Below, one piece after another: positions 9,186 to 17,451 of a stretch of DNA of 38,548 nt; positions within the stretch are counted from its first letter, which is position 1, and every line of letters starts with the position of its first letter. Source of the stretch: Flavobacteriaceae bacterium UBA2765 (GTDB taxonomy: Bacteria > Bacteroidota > Bacteroidia > Flavobacteriales > Flavobacteriaceae); contig DEIV01000121.1 in NCBI GenBank assembly GCA_002352665.1, forward strand, positions 1 through 38,548, given 5' to 3'. A program made the translations under genes and the position numbers. Under the pieces are notes generated by a model, which was not told where the DNA came from, ran no database searches, and was given only the letters and a program-made list of their open reading frames with translations.

Positions 9186-9193
9186 CAAAACTA
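9186..9193 (-). promoter_or_regulatory. Bacteroidota -7 promoter box
   Basis: The minus strand reads TAGTTTTG, matching TAnnTTTG, 23 bases upstream of the ATG of the YwqK-like gene. No convincing -33 box was identified. Confidence 0.45.
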
Positions 9194-9261
9194 AGCTATT
9201 AAACTGCTAAATAAAATGATTTAAGTCATGCTTTAGGCATAGAAAAAGTTGAAATAAAGTT

Positions 9262-10629
9262 TTAGAATAATGTGTTAAATACTTCTTCAATTTTTGAAAC
9301 TACTAGTACTTGTATCTTGTGTTTTTTTGAGGGAATTTTATTGTATTTGGAGATCATAATTTTTTGAAACCCAAGTTTTTCTGCTTCTAATATCCGCTGT
9401 TCTATTCGGTTTACTGGTCTTATTTCACCCGCTAGACCAACTTCTGCAGCAAAACAATAATCTTGAGGAATGGCTTCATCTTCATTAGATGATAAAATAG
9501 CGGTTACTACTGCTAAATCCATAGCAGGATCATCTACAGAAATACCACCGGCAATATTTAAAAATACATCTTTAGCCCCAAGCCTAAAACCAGCTCTTTT
9601 TTCTAATACTGCTAATATCATATTCAATCTTTTGGTATTATAACCTGTTGTTGATCGTTGGGGTGTGCCATAAACTGCTGTACTTACTAATGCTTGCACT
9701 TCTATCATTAATGGCCGCATGCCCTCTAAAGTAGCTGCAATAGCTGTTCCACTTAATGATTCGTCTTTTTCTGAAATGAGTATTTCTGAGGGGTTTTCAA
9801 CCTCACGCAAACCGCTGCCTAACATTTCATAAATTCCCAATTCGGCCGTAGAGCCAAAACGGTTTTTTTGAGCCCTTAGAATTCGATAGGTGTGATTTCT
9901 ATCTCCTTCAAATTGCAGCACTACATCTACCATGTGCTCTAAAATTTTAGGTCCTGCAATGGCACCTTCTTTGGTAATATGACCAATTAAAATGACAGGC
10001 GTGGATGTTTCTTTAGCAAATTTTATGAGTTCTGCCGTAGTTTCTCTAATTTGAGAAATGGTTCCAGGTGATGCCTCAATGTAATCTGTATGTAAGGTTT
10101 GAATAGAATCTATCACTACCACGTCAGGTTGTGTCTCTTCTATATTTTTAAAAATGTGTTGGGTTTTGGTTTCGGTTAAGACTAAGCATTCAGCATTGGT
10201 ATTTTCTAACCGTTCTGCTCGCATTTTAATTTGCGATTGACTTTCTTCACCTGAAACATACAGCACTTTTTTATCAATACTTAATGCAATTTGTAAAATT
10301 AAGGTTGATTTACCTATACCGGGTTCACCACCCAATAAAGTTATTGATCCTTTTACCAGTCCACCACCTAAAACACTATTGAGTTCATTATTTTTGGTAT
10401 CTATCCGGTCTTCTTCATTAATGGCAATGTCATTAATTTTAAGTGGTTTGGCAACTTTTTTTATTACTGATGTTTGTTTCCAATTTCTCCCGAAGCCTCG
10501 GGATTCTTCTTTTTGGATAACTTCTTCAACAATGGTATTCCATTCATTACAGGCATTACATTTACCTACCCATTTGGCATATTGTGTACCGCAGTTTTGA
10601 CAGAAAAAAGTTGTTTTGGTTTTAGCCAT
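9262..10629 (-). CDS. radA: DNA repair protein RadA
   Basis: RadA, a RecA-related ATPase and hexameric helicase that drives branch migration during homologous recombination and natural transformation. At 455 residues it has the usual length. An N-terminal zinc finger is present (C10, C13, C24, C27). Walker A is GGEPGIGKST at about 100-109, Walker B lies in DVVVIDS at about 169-175, and the RadA signature KNRFG is at 255-259. The C-terminal third is the Lon-protease-like domain (GTPQRSTTGYN, DVFLNIAGGISVDDPAMD). It is cytoplasmic. dprA and comEC elsewhere in the window complete three genes with roles in handling incoming DNA, though they are not one operon. Confidence 0.97.
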   Translation of the reverse strand: MAKTKTTFFCQNCGTQYAKWVGKCNACNEWNTIVEEVIQKEESRGFGRNWKQTSVIKKVAKPLKINDIAINEEDRIDTKNNELNSVLGGGLVKGSITLLGGEPGIGKSTLILQIALSIDKKVLYVSGEESQSQIKMRAERLENTNAECLVLTETKTQHIFKNIEETQPDVVVIDSIQTLHTDYIEASPGTISQIRETTAELIKFAKETSTPVILIGHITKEGAIAGPKILEHMVDVVLQFEGDRNHTYRILRAQKNRFGSTAELGIYEMLGSGLREVENPSEILISEKDESLSGTAIAATLEGMRPLMIEVQALVSTAVYGTPQRSTTGYNTKRLNMILAVLEKRAGFRLGAKDVFLNIAGGISVDDPAMDLAVVTAILSSNEDEAIPQDYCFAAEVGLAGEIRPVNRIEQRILEAEKLGFQKIMISKYNKIPSKKHKIQVLVVSKIEEVFNTLF

Positions 10630-10794
10630 TATAATTTTGCATTTTTATTAGTGAAACCTATGTTGACCCTTGGGTCGATTCCTTTTTCTAGATTCAGGGC
10701 TTGCCCTAGAGTTTAATGGGATTTATTGAAATTTTACCCTTTTGTTTTACCTTATGTTAAAGTCAACTATCCCTTAACCGGAGAGAATTATTCT

Positions 10795-11556
10795 TTAATT
10801 ATTTTTTTTCAACATCATTTTTTCACCATCAAAAACGCCATAGGTAAAATATGAAATCCAGTCGCCTAAATTGATATATTTACTTTGCTCTCCAACCTCA
10901 ATTTCCATGGGTAAATGTCTATGGCCAAACACAAAATAATCATAGTGTTTTGTTTCTAATTTTTTCTTGGCATATTGTACCAGCCATTCATTTTCTTCAC
11001 CTAAGAACACAACATCTTCATCACCGGAAATTAATTTGTTTTTAGTTGAAAAATATTGTGCTAAAGGCATACCCCAATCAGGATGTAACCATCTGTAGAG
11101 CCATTTAGAAAAAGGATTGGTAAATACTTTTTTCATACGTTTATAACCCTTGTCGCCAGGACCCAATCCATCACCATGCCCAATAAGGAAAGTTTTGTTA
11201 TTTGAAATAAATTCTAAAGGCCTGTAATGTATCGGAATATTCAATTCTTTTTCAAAGTAATCTAACATCCACAAATCGTGATTGCCTACAAAAAAATGAA
11301 TGGCTATTCCACTGTCTCTAATTTCGGCTAGTTTGCCTAAGACACGTACAAACCCTTTTGGAACAACCGATTTGTATTCAAACCAACAGTCAAATAAATC
11401 ACCTAGTAAAAATATAGCTTCAGCATCTAGTTTTATACTGTCCAACCATTGTACAAACTTCTTTTCTCGAACTAAACTTTTTTCGTGGTTTGGGATGCCA
11501 AAATGTTGGTCAGAAGCAAAGTATATTTTTTTATATTGGGGTAAATTGATATTCAT
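10795..11556 (-). CDS. lpxH: UDP-2,3-diacylglucosamine diphosphatase-like metallophosphoesterase (LpxH type)
   Basis: A calcineurin-like phosphoesterase of 253 residues, probably the step of lipid A synthesis that cleaves UDP-2,3-diacylglucosamine to lipid X and UMP at the inner membrane. The metal-binding motifs are all present: SDQHFG (D16, H18), GDLFDCW (52-58), GNHDLW (91-96), GHGDGLG (126-132) and FGHRHLP near residue 220. The family is called LpxH in flavobacterial annotation; other related phosphoesterases exist, so the exact substrate is inferred. Another lipid A gene, lpxB, lies at the right edge of the window but is far away. A -7 box lies 17 bases upstream. Confidence 0.85.
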   Translation of the reverse strand: MNINLPQYKKIYFASDQHFGIPNHEKSLVREKKFVQWLDSIKLDAEAIFLLGDLFDCWFEYKSVVPKGFVRVLGKLAEIRDSGIAIHFFVGNHDLWMLDYFEKELNIPIHYRPLEFISNNKTFLIGHGDGLGPGDKGYKRMKKVFTNPFSKWLYRWLHPDWGMPLAQYFSTKNKLISGDEDVVFLGEENEWLVQYAKKKLETKHYDYFVFGHRHLPMEIEVGEQSKYINLGDWISYFTYGVFDGEKMMLKKNN

Positions 11557-11572
11557 TAAGGCTATTTGACCT

Positions 11573-11580
11573 CAAAAATA
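11573..11580 (-). promoter_or_regulatory. Bacteroidota -7 promoter box for the lpxH-like gene
   Basis: TATTTTTG on the minus strand fits TAnnTTTG and ends 16 bases before the ATG at 11556. Confidence 0.45.
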
Positions 11581-11651
11581 GTTAAAATGATTTAAGCATT
11601 TAAAAATTAAGATTTAAAATTTAAAATGGATGATGAAAATTGCTGCCTTTC

Positions 11652-12122
11652 TTAAGATAGGTCAGCAGGAAGTGCTTGGTCTGAAGCAAACCACTCTGCA
11701 TAAGAATTGGTGGTTTCATAGAGCTTTAGAGCGTGTAATGTAACGGAATTAGGCAACTTAGTCATGATTTTATTTGCAAAATCTACTATCATATTTTCAC
11801 TTGTAGGTTGGTAGTCAACCAACAAAACTTTTGGTGAATGTAATTTTATTTTTTCTGCTAAATCTTTATGTGGAGAATTTTCATTCAACACAGTTGCATG
11901 GTCAAAAACATCTACAATTTCAGTTTTTACTATATGTTTTAAATCGCCAAAATCTAGCACCATTCCATTTTTTACATGATTAGGATCGTTTATGGGCGTA
12001 CCAATTACGGTAACAAAGAGTTGATAACTATGTCCATGAATATTTTTGCATTTACCATCATATCCATATAAGGCATGTGCAGTTTCAAAATCGAAATGTT
12101 TGGTAATTCTAATAATACTCAT
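11652..12122 (-). CDS. queD: 6-carboxy-5,6,7,8-tetrahydropterin synthase (QueD family)
   Basis: A 156-residue member of the 6-pyruvoyl-tetrahydropterin synthase family. QueD converts 7,8-dihydroneopterin triphosphate to 6-carboxytetrahydropterin, the second step towards queuosine. The zinc ligands H16, H29 and H31 and the catalytic Cys C25 are visible in FETAHALYG and KCKNIHGHSY. The later acid/His region is seen as VFDHATVLNE and LYETTNSYAEW. No other queuosine gene lies nearby, as usual in flavobacteria. The -7 box ends only four bases from the ATG, so the transcript is probably leaderless or nearly so. Confidence 0.93.
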   Translation of the reverse strand: MSIIRITKHFDFETAHALYGYDGKCKNIHGHSYQLFVTVIGTPINDPNHVKNGMVLDFGDLKHIVKTEIVDVFDHATVLNENSPHKDLAEKIKLHSPKVLLVDYQPTSENMIVDFANKIMTKLPNSVTLHALKLYETTNSYAEWFASDQALPADLS

Positions 12123-12126
12123 AGTG

Positions 12127-12134
12127 CAAAGTTA
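12127..12134 (-). promoter_or_regulatory. -7 box for queD, immediately upstream of the start codon
   Basis: TAACTTTG on the minus strand fits TAnnTTTG. Its last base is at 12127 and the ATG begins at 12122. A start site five to seven bases downstream of the box would fall on the ATG itself, implying a leaderless mRNA. Confidence 0.5.
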
Positions 12135-12191
12135 TTGAATTAAAACACATTAAAATTAAAGACGACTTGAATTTATTTTTACGCTTCCCCT

Positions 12192-12211
12192 TAGATTCCT
12201 TTTTATAGGAA
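12192..12211. terminator. Hairpin between kbl and queD
   Basis: The sequence GATTCCT / AGGAATC forms a 7-base stem with a short A/T loop in the 140-base gap after the kbl stop. It could end kbl transcription (minus strand), but no clear U-tract follows. Confidence 0.35.
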
Positions 12212-12263
12212 TCAAATCCACCTTCTCTTATCTCAACAATTACCATTAGGGTAAGAATTTTAA

Positions 12264-13457
12264 TCAAATTACATTTAGTTGTTTTCCAACCTTGATAAAA
12301 GCTTCAACAGCTTTATCTAAATGTTCTTTGGTATGTGCTGCAGATAGCTGAACTCTAATCCGAGCCTTTTCCTTGGGTACAACAGGAAAAAAGAATCCTA
12401 TAACATAAATACCTTCTTGCAATAGGGCATTTGCCATATCTTGAGATAGTTTTGCGTCATATAACATTACCGGCACAATAGCTGCATCTGCACCTACCAA
12501 ATCAAATCCGGCTTTTTCCATCCCTTTACGGAAATAATTAGTATTCCACTCCAGTTTATCGCGTAAAGATGTATCATTTTGTAGCATCTCAAATACTTTT
12601 AAAGAAGCACCAACAATTGCTGGAGCGAGTGAATTTGAAAATAAATACGGTCTGGAACGTTGTCGTAAAATTTCAATAATTTCTTTTTTAGCTGTTGTAT
12701 AGCCTCCCATGGCCCCACCTAAAGCTTTCCCTAATGTACCAGTTACTATATCAACTCTGTCTAAAACTTTTTTTAGCTCTAGAGTACCTCTACCGGTTTT
12801 TCCAATAAAGCCGGTAGCATGACATTCATCTACCATGACCATGGCATCATATTTATCAGCCAAATCGCATATTTTGTCAAGACTAGCAACAATCCCATCC
12901 ATGGAAAAAACACCATCTGTAACTATAATTTTAAATCTTGCTCCGGCATCATTTGCTTCTTTTAATCGAGCTTCCAATTCCTCCATATCATTATTCTGAT
13001 AACGATATCTGGCCGCTTTACACAAACGTACACCATCTATAATAGAGGCATGATTTAAAGCATCAGAAATTATGGCATCTTCACTAGTTAATAAAGGCTC
13101 AAACACACCTCCGTTAGCATCAAATGCCGCCGCATATAAAATAGTATCTTCAAAACCATAAAAATTAGCAATTTTTTGTTCTAATGCTTTGTGAATGTCT
13201 TGCGTACCACAAATAAAACGGACAGAAGACATGCCATAGCCGTGCGTATCCATAGTGTCTTTTGCGGCTTGTATAACTTCAGGGTGGTTGGATAAACCCA
13301 AATAATTATTCGCACAAAAATTGATGACTTCTTCTCCTGTTGAAATTTTTATGACCGCATCTTGTGAAGATGTTATAATTCGCTCAGATTTAAATAATCC
13401 GGCGTCTTTTATGTTTTTAATTTCTTGTTGTAAATGTTGTTTGATATTTCCGTACAT
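12264..13457 (-). CDS. kbl: Glycine C-acetyltransferase (2-amino-3-ketobutyrate CoA ligase)
   Basis: A PLP-dependent alpha-oxoamine synthase of 397 residues (the E. coli enzyme has 398). It cleaves 2-amino-3-oxobutyrate with CoA to glycine and acetyl-CoA, the second step of threonine breakdown. The PLP lysine is K244 in GTLGKALGGA, the same number as in E. coli. VMVDECHATGFIG (about 207-219) supplies the cofactor Asp and His, and FICGTQDIHKALE is also family-typical. Related enzymes (BioF, serine palmitoyltransferase) share the fold, but the N-terminus and length match Kbl. No threonine dehydrogenase gene is adjacent. A -7 box lies 27 bases upstream. Confidence 0.93.
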   Translation of the reverse strand: MYGNIKQHLQQEIKNIKDAGLFKSERIITSSQDAVIKISTGEEVINFCANNYLGLSNHPEVIQAAKDTMDTHGYGMSSVRFICGTQDIHKALEQKIANFYGFEDTILYAAAFDANGGVFEPLLTSEDAIISDALNHASIIDGVRLCKAARYRYQNNDMEELEARLKEANDAGARFKIIVTDGVFSMDGIVASLDKICDLADKYDAMVMVDECHATGFIGKTGRGTLELKKVLDRVDIVTGTLGKALGGAMGGYTTAKKEIIEILRQRSRPYLFSNSLAPAIVGASLKVFEMLQNDTSLRDKLEWNTNYFRKGMEKAGFDLVGADAAIVPVMLYDAKLSQDMANALLQEGIYVIGFFFPVVPKEKARIRVQLSAAHTKEHLDKAVEAFIKVGKQLNVI

Positions 13458-13484
13458 AATTTATGTAGATTAGTAAATAGGATA

Positions 13485-13492
13485 CAAAAGTA
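13485..13492 (-). promoter_or_regulatory. Bacteroidota -7 promoter box for kbl
   Basis: TACTTTTG on the minus strand matches TAnnTTTG, 27 bases before the ATG at 13457. Confidence 0.45.
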
Positions 13493-13563
13493 ATTTAAAT
13501 AAGTCATTTTTTATGGCATTATTATTGTGAACTTATAAGACTAATTCTAAAAACAATTTACAG

Positions 13564-14105
13564 ATGAAGAATAGCTTACTTTTTGTATTTATGATTTTTA
13601 CGCTACTAGCAAATGCCCAAAACGGTAAAGTCGAAAAAAATCAATTAAAACTAAATTTTTTAGTACCAGGTATAAAATATGAAGCAGGCTTAACAGACAA
13701 AACTTCAATAACTTTTGGTGTAGGCATGGGTTTTAGCATTATTGGCGGTTCTAATAGGGATACAGAAGTTTCTTTTTTTCCATTCTTAGAAAGTCAATAT
13801 AAGTATTATTATAATTTTGAAAAAAGGACAAGCAAAGGTAAAAATACTTTAAATAATTCGCCAATTACATTTCTTTTATTGCTGTAGTTCAAAGTCAAAA
13901 ACCTTTATTTAAGAGCGACAGATATGATGACCAAGCTCTTATTGTTGTAGGTCCAACTTGGGGTTTTCAACGTACCTATAGAAGCGGATTCAATCTTTCT
14001 TTAGATTTAGGAGTGGGATATGCTTTTGAAAACTCAGGAAGTAATGGGTTTGTTTCTCCTTTAATTGACATAGAATTAGGATGGGTTTTAAACAGAAAAA
14101 AGTAA
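13564..14105 (+). pseudogene. Frameshifted small outer-membrane beta-barrel protein
   Basis: The first frame (13564-13887) encodes a signal peptide ending LLANAQ and barrel-like strands (ITFGVGMGFSIIGG, FFPFLESQYKYYYNF), then runs into the wrong frame as PITFLLLL and stops. The second frame, one base back, continues from about 13860 to TAA at 14103-14105 with ANYISFIAVV, LIVVGPTWGF, LSLDLGVGYAF and the terminal strand LIDIELGWVLNRKK. Together they give a protein of about 180 residues with an eight-strand-like outer-membrane barrel pattern. The break fits loss of one base near 13856-13860. It may be a real lesion or a sequencing error. The barrel family was not identified. Confidence 0.75.
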
Positions 14106-14115
14106 AAACTATACT

Positions 14116-14123
14116 TATCTTTG
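14116..14123 (+). promoter_or_regulatory. Bacteroidota -7 promoter box
   Basis: TATCTTTG is a full match to TAnnTTTG and is followed by C. It lies 14 bases before the ATG at 14138. A start site near 14129-14131 supports ATG at 14138 over the in-frame TTG at 14132, which would be at the very 5' end of the mRNA. Confidence 0.55.
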
Positions 14124-14137
14124 CTTAAAAATTGTGT

Positions 14138-14491
14138 ATGTCAAGAGATCTAGATCTAAAAAAGAAATGGGAATTGTTGAAATCGAAAATTTCATTGCAA
14201 TTTGCTGATGGTGAAGCGGTAGATTTAGATGCTATTGTTTATTTAATTGGTGTTCAAGAATTAGGTCAAGGTTATCGTACTTTTAAAAAAGACGAAAAAA
14301 TAAACTTAATGCATATTGCTATTTGTAGATTGTTAGAGCCTTTAGGCTATTACGAATTTGATTTTTTTGATGAAGATGGCTGGCCGCATTATACCATAAA
14401 AGAAGAATTACCATTTTTAAAAGCAGGGGAACAATCTGTGTTGATGAAAGAAGCTGTAATCCAATATTTTATTGAAAAAGAGGTCATTTAG
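14138..14491 (+). CDS. Conserved Bacteroidota protein of unknown function
   Basis: A soluble protein of 117 residues beginning MSRDLDLKKKWELL. An in-frame TTG six bases upstream would add MC, but ATG is preferred given the promoter position. The sequence is acidic with well-marked segments: DLDAIVYLIGVQELGQG, INLMHIAICRLLEPLGYY and FDEDGWPHYTIKEELP, ending with GEQSVLMKEAVIQYF. I recall it as a widespread single-domain protein in flavobacteria without a name. No signal peptide, membrane segment or catalytic motif is visible. It converges with dprA, 50 bases away. Confidence 0.8.
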   Translation: MSRDLDLKKKWELLKSKISLQFADGEAVDLDAIVYLIGVQELGQGYRTFKKDEKINLMHIAICRLLEPLGYYEFDFFDEDGWPHYTIKEELPFLKAGEQSVLMKEAVIQYFIEKEVI

Positions 14492-14541
14492 GAGGTTCAA
14501 ATTTATAGTGCCACGTTTTTTAAAGCAAATTTGTAATCGAA

Positions 14542-15645
14542 TTATATCGCTTCAAAAATTTTCCCCGGTAATGGTTTGATTACACCTTTTAATTCTAAGG
14601 TTAATAATAGCGTAGCGGTTTTAAAAACAGGTAAATTACAATGTAAAGCGATCAAGTCTAATTGTTGTTTTCCTTCCTTTAGTAAGTAATTATAAACGCC
14701 TTTTTCAAGATCAGAAAGCTCTACAAAAAGTTGTTTTTGAATAGATTTTTCTTTCAGATTATCTTTTTCCCAGTTTAAGATATAAGCAATATCTTTAGCT
14801 GAAGTGAGTACTGCTGCTTTATTGGTTTTGATCAATTGATTACATCCTCTGCTATACGCATCAGTAATTCTTCCGGGAATTGCAAAGACATCTCTGTTGT
14901 ACGAATTGGCTATATCTGCCGTAATTAATGACCCCCCTTTCTCGGCAGACTCAATAACAATAGTGGCTTGAGAAATTCCGGCTACAATTCTATTTCTCTT
15001 TACAAAATTTTCTTTGTCGGGTCTTGTGTTAGACCAATAGTCCGTAATCAAACCTCCATTTTTAATCATTTTATCGGTATATTTTTTATGAATTGCAGGG
15101 TAAATTCTATCTAAACCATGAGCCAATACTGCTATAGTCTGCAATTGATTTTCAATAGCCAATTTATGGGCATAGGCATCAACCCCATAGGCCAAGCCGC
15201 TTACAATAACAGGATTGTAAACTTTTAAATTTGAGATAAGATCTTCTAGAACAGATTTTCCATAACTGGTCATTTGCCTGGTGCCAACTATACTGATAAT
15301 TTTTTGGTTATTTAAATGAATTTTTCCTTTTTTAAAAAAGAGGATTGGAGCGTCAAAGCAATGGTTTAAGTATTGAGGATAATCACTATCTTGAAAATAT
15401 GAATATTGAATATTATGGGTATTTATAAATTCAATTTCTTGTGCTGCCCGTGTAAAAATAGTTTTATCTTTTAAGGCATAGGTAATGGCTGTACCTACTC
15501 CCGGAATCTTAGCAAGTGTTTGTTTTTTTTCAGAAAATATTTCTGAAGCACTACCGCAATGCGATATCAATTTTTTTGCCATCACATCTCCAATGCCATT
15601 TGCATTTATAAGTGCTAGCAAGTTAAGTAGTTCCTCGTTTTTCAA
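14542..15645 (-). CDS. dprA: DNA-processing protein DprA
   Basis: DprA (Smf), which binds incoming single-stranded DNA and loads RecA during natural transformation. It has 367 residues. An N-terminal helix-hairpin-helix-like region (ANGIGDVMAKKL, KIPGVGTAI) is followed by the Rossmann-like domain with SIVGTRQMTSYG, VIVSGLAYGVDAYAH, AVLAHGLDRIYP and GGSLITADIA, and a C-terminal winged helix ending PLPGKIFEAI. The start is TTG at 15643-15645. An in-frame TAA lies 12 bases upstream of it (next codon but three), and no ATG is available until residue 22, inside the conserved domain. It is divergent from the SPOR gene. Confidence 0.95.
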   Translation of the reverse strand: MKNEELLNLLALINANGIGDVMAKKLISHCGSASEIFSEKKQTLAKIPGVGTAITYALKDKTIFTRAAQEIEFINTHNIQYSYFQDSDYPQYLNHCFDAPILFFKKGKIHLNNQKIISIVGTRQMTSYGKSVLEDLISNLKVYNPVIVSGLAYGVDAYAHKLAIENQLQTIAVLAHGLDRIYPAIHKKYTDKMIKNGGLITDYWSNTRPDKENFVKRNRIVAGISQATIVIESAEKGGSLITADIANSYNRDVFAIPGRITDAYSRGCNQLIKTNKAAVLTSAKDIAYILNWEKDNLKEKSIQKQLFVELSDLEKGVYNYLLKEGKQQLDLIALHCNLPVFKTATLLLTLELKGVIKPLPGKIFEAI

Positions 15646-15726
15646 TGTGGTTTTTTACAAGCTTTCAATGTACAAAAATTGTTAATAAAAATAGAATGTA
15701 AAGCAAATTTAAACTAAAGTTTTTTT

Positions 15727-15734
15727 TACTTTTG
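15727..15734 (+). promoter_or_regulatory. Bacteroidota -7 promoter box for the HU-CCDC81/SPOR gene
   Basis: TACTTTTG matches TAnnTTTG, 34 bases before the CTG at 15769. It supports an mRNA that begins upstream of CTG and includes the conserved N-terminal codons. Confidence 0.5.
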
Positions 15735-15768
15735 TTCCTTAAGTATTAGAACCCCAAAATTTAATCAA

Positions 15769-16701
15769 CTGAAACTCTCCGACTACATAAGTGATCTTCT
15801 TTATCGATACGAATGTGTTATTATACCGGGTTTTGGAGGTTTTGTGACCAATACAGCATCAGCAATTATAAGCCCATATTCAAAAACATTTTATCCTCCA
15901 CATAAGATCATTACTTTTAATAGTCATTTAAAAAACAATGATGGTTTATTGGCAAATTATATAGCGGCTGTTGATCAAGTACCTTTTGAGCATGCTTTAA
16001 ATTTTATAAAATTTGAAGTTGATCAATGGTATGAAACCTTAAGACAATCTAATTTAGTGGTTGATAGTATTGGTAAATTTTTTTTAGATGCTAATAATAC
16101 TATAATTTTTGAACCACAGACAGAGGTCAATTACTTGACAGAGGCTTTTGGATTATCCTCTTTTGTACAACCTGAAATAAAGAGAGAAACCTATATGAAA
16201 CAAGTTGAAAAACTTGAAGAAAAAGCACCTATTATACTTACAAATAGGAAAAAAGAAAGTAATAGTTATTTAAAATATGCTGCTATACTCGTTGTTGGAA
16301 TTTCATTATTAGGATTGGGAGGAAATTCAATTTATCAGAAGCACCTAAGAGAACAACAAATAGCGGCTACCCAACAGCAGCTGCAGCAAAGAGATACTAA
16401 AATTGAAAAAGCAACTTTTATAGTTTCTGAAGCCATACCATCTATTCATATAAATGTTACTTTAGACAAAAAACCTTATCATGTGATTGCCGGTGCGTTT
16501 AGATATCCTGAAAATGCACAACGCTTGGTAAATAAATTGATGGCCAATGGTTACAAAGCCAGAATTTTAGGTATTAATAAATGGGGTCTTACACAAGTTT
16601 CTTATGAAAGTTATACCGAAAGAAACGATGCCATTAATAATTTATATAGAATAAAACGTACAGAATCTGAAGATGCTTGGTTGTTGATACAAGACTTGTA
16701 G
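15769..16701 (+). CDS. HU-CCDC81-like and SPOR domain membrane protein, apparent CTG start
   Basis: A septum-associated protein of about 310 residues. A standard start finder would choose GTG at 15844, but the open frame reaches back to a stop at 15715, and the codons before GTG encode KLSDYISDLLYRYE and CVIIPGFGGF, the conserved opening of the CCDC81-like HU domain. The only codon in the position of the family's initiator Met is CTG at 15769; no ATG, GTG or TTG lies between the stop and 15844. The order is HU-like domain (1-110), a transmembrane helix (about 178-195, AAILVVGISLLGLGG), a Gln-rich linker, and a C-terminal SPOR domain (about 235-310, YHVIAGAFRYPENA) that binds denuded peptidoglycan. 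Confidence 0.85.
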   Translation: MKLSDYISDLLYRYECVIIPGFGGFVTNTASAIISPYSKTFYPPHKIITFNSHLKNNDGLLANYIAAVDQVPFEHALNFIKFEVDQWYETLRQSNLVVDSIGKFFLDANNTIIFEPQTEVNYLTEAFGLSSFVQPEIKRETYMKQVEKLEEKAPIILTNRKKESNSYLKYAAILVVGISLLGLGGNSIYQKHLREQQIAATQQQLQQRDTKIEKATFIVSEAIPSIHINVTLDKKPYHVIAGAFRYPENAQRLVNKLMANGYKARILGINKWGLTQVSYESYTERNDAINNLYRIKRTESEDAWLLIQDL

Positions 16702-16781
16702 ATTGGGGTTTAATTCCGGACTTTAATTCCTTGATTTTATTCAAATCCTTCTAACCACCGACTAAATAAATTGAAACTATT

Positions 16782-17440
16782 TTAAGGTAAAGTATGACCA
16801 AAATTGTCCGTTTTGAATAAAGTTTCTATATTCAAGCTATCCAATAGATTTTTACTAGCTTCTGCATATGTATATTGTAATACGTTATTATTTATACTAT
16901 GCGAAAGATATACTTTTAGATTCTTTAATTTTGAATTTTTACTGATATTAGATTTGGTTGTTTCTAAAATTCTACCACTAAAAGAAGCTATTCCGGAGAC
17001 TTTATCAGGTCTGGTTAATGCCACAGAAAAGCCATAATTGCACCTTGGCTAAAACCCATTAAATATACTTTATCAGCATTTGAATTATACTTTTCAACTA
17101 TTTGATTTATGAATTGTAAGAGGATAATTCTACTTTTTTCGGCTTGTGAGTGGTCAATTACAGGCTTGCCCGTAGAGAAATCAACTTTGTACCAGCCATA
17201 GCTATTTTCACTATATTTATAGGGAGCTTGAGCAGAAATAATTAAAAACTTATCGTCAATTTTATTCGTTAATGGAAATAATGCTTTTTCATTAGCACCC
17301 ACACCATGAAGCATGATTAATACTGGAGGTTTATTTATTTTTACTTTGGGTTTTCGAATGAGATAATTTAAAACTAAAGTTTCCGATTTATTAAACTTAC
17401 ATGAATTTTTTATAGATGGGTTTACTGCTTGTATTGTCAA
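16782..17440 (-). pseudogene. Frameshifted alpha/beta-hydrolase (phospholipase/carboxylesterase family)
   Basis: Two adjoining frames form one serine esterase of about 219 residues. Frame 1 (17440 to 17015) has the oxyanion motif LIMLHGVGANE and the nucleophile motif MGFSQGAIMAF, then goes wrong as LWH and stops. Frame 2 resumes as SVALTRPDKVSGIASFSGR and ends FGHTLP at 16782. The break is in a run of four A (17027-17030, plus strand) where five would restore the frame. The motif that normally holds the catalytic Asp (HGxxD) reads HSINN, so that Asp appears to be Asn. The start is TTG, and the codons upstream (ILISII) look like a signal-peptide core with no usable start. It follows the LigB gene by 11 bases. 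Confidence 0.8.
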
Positions 17441-17451
17441 AATAATTGAGA

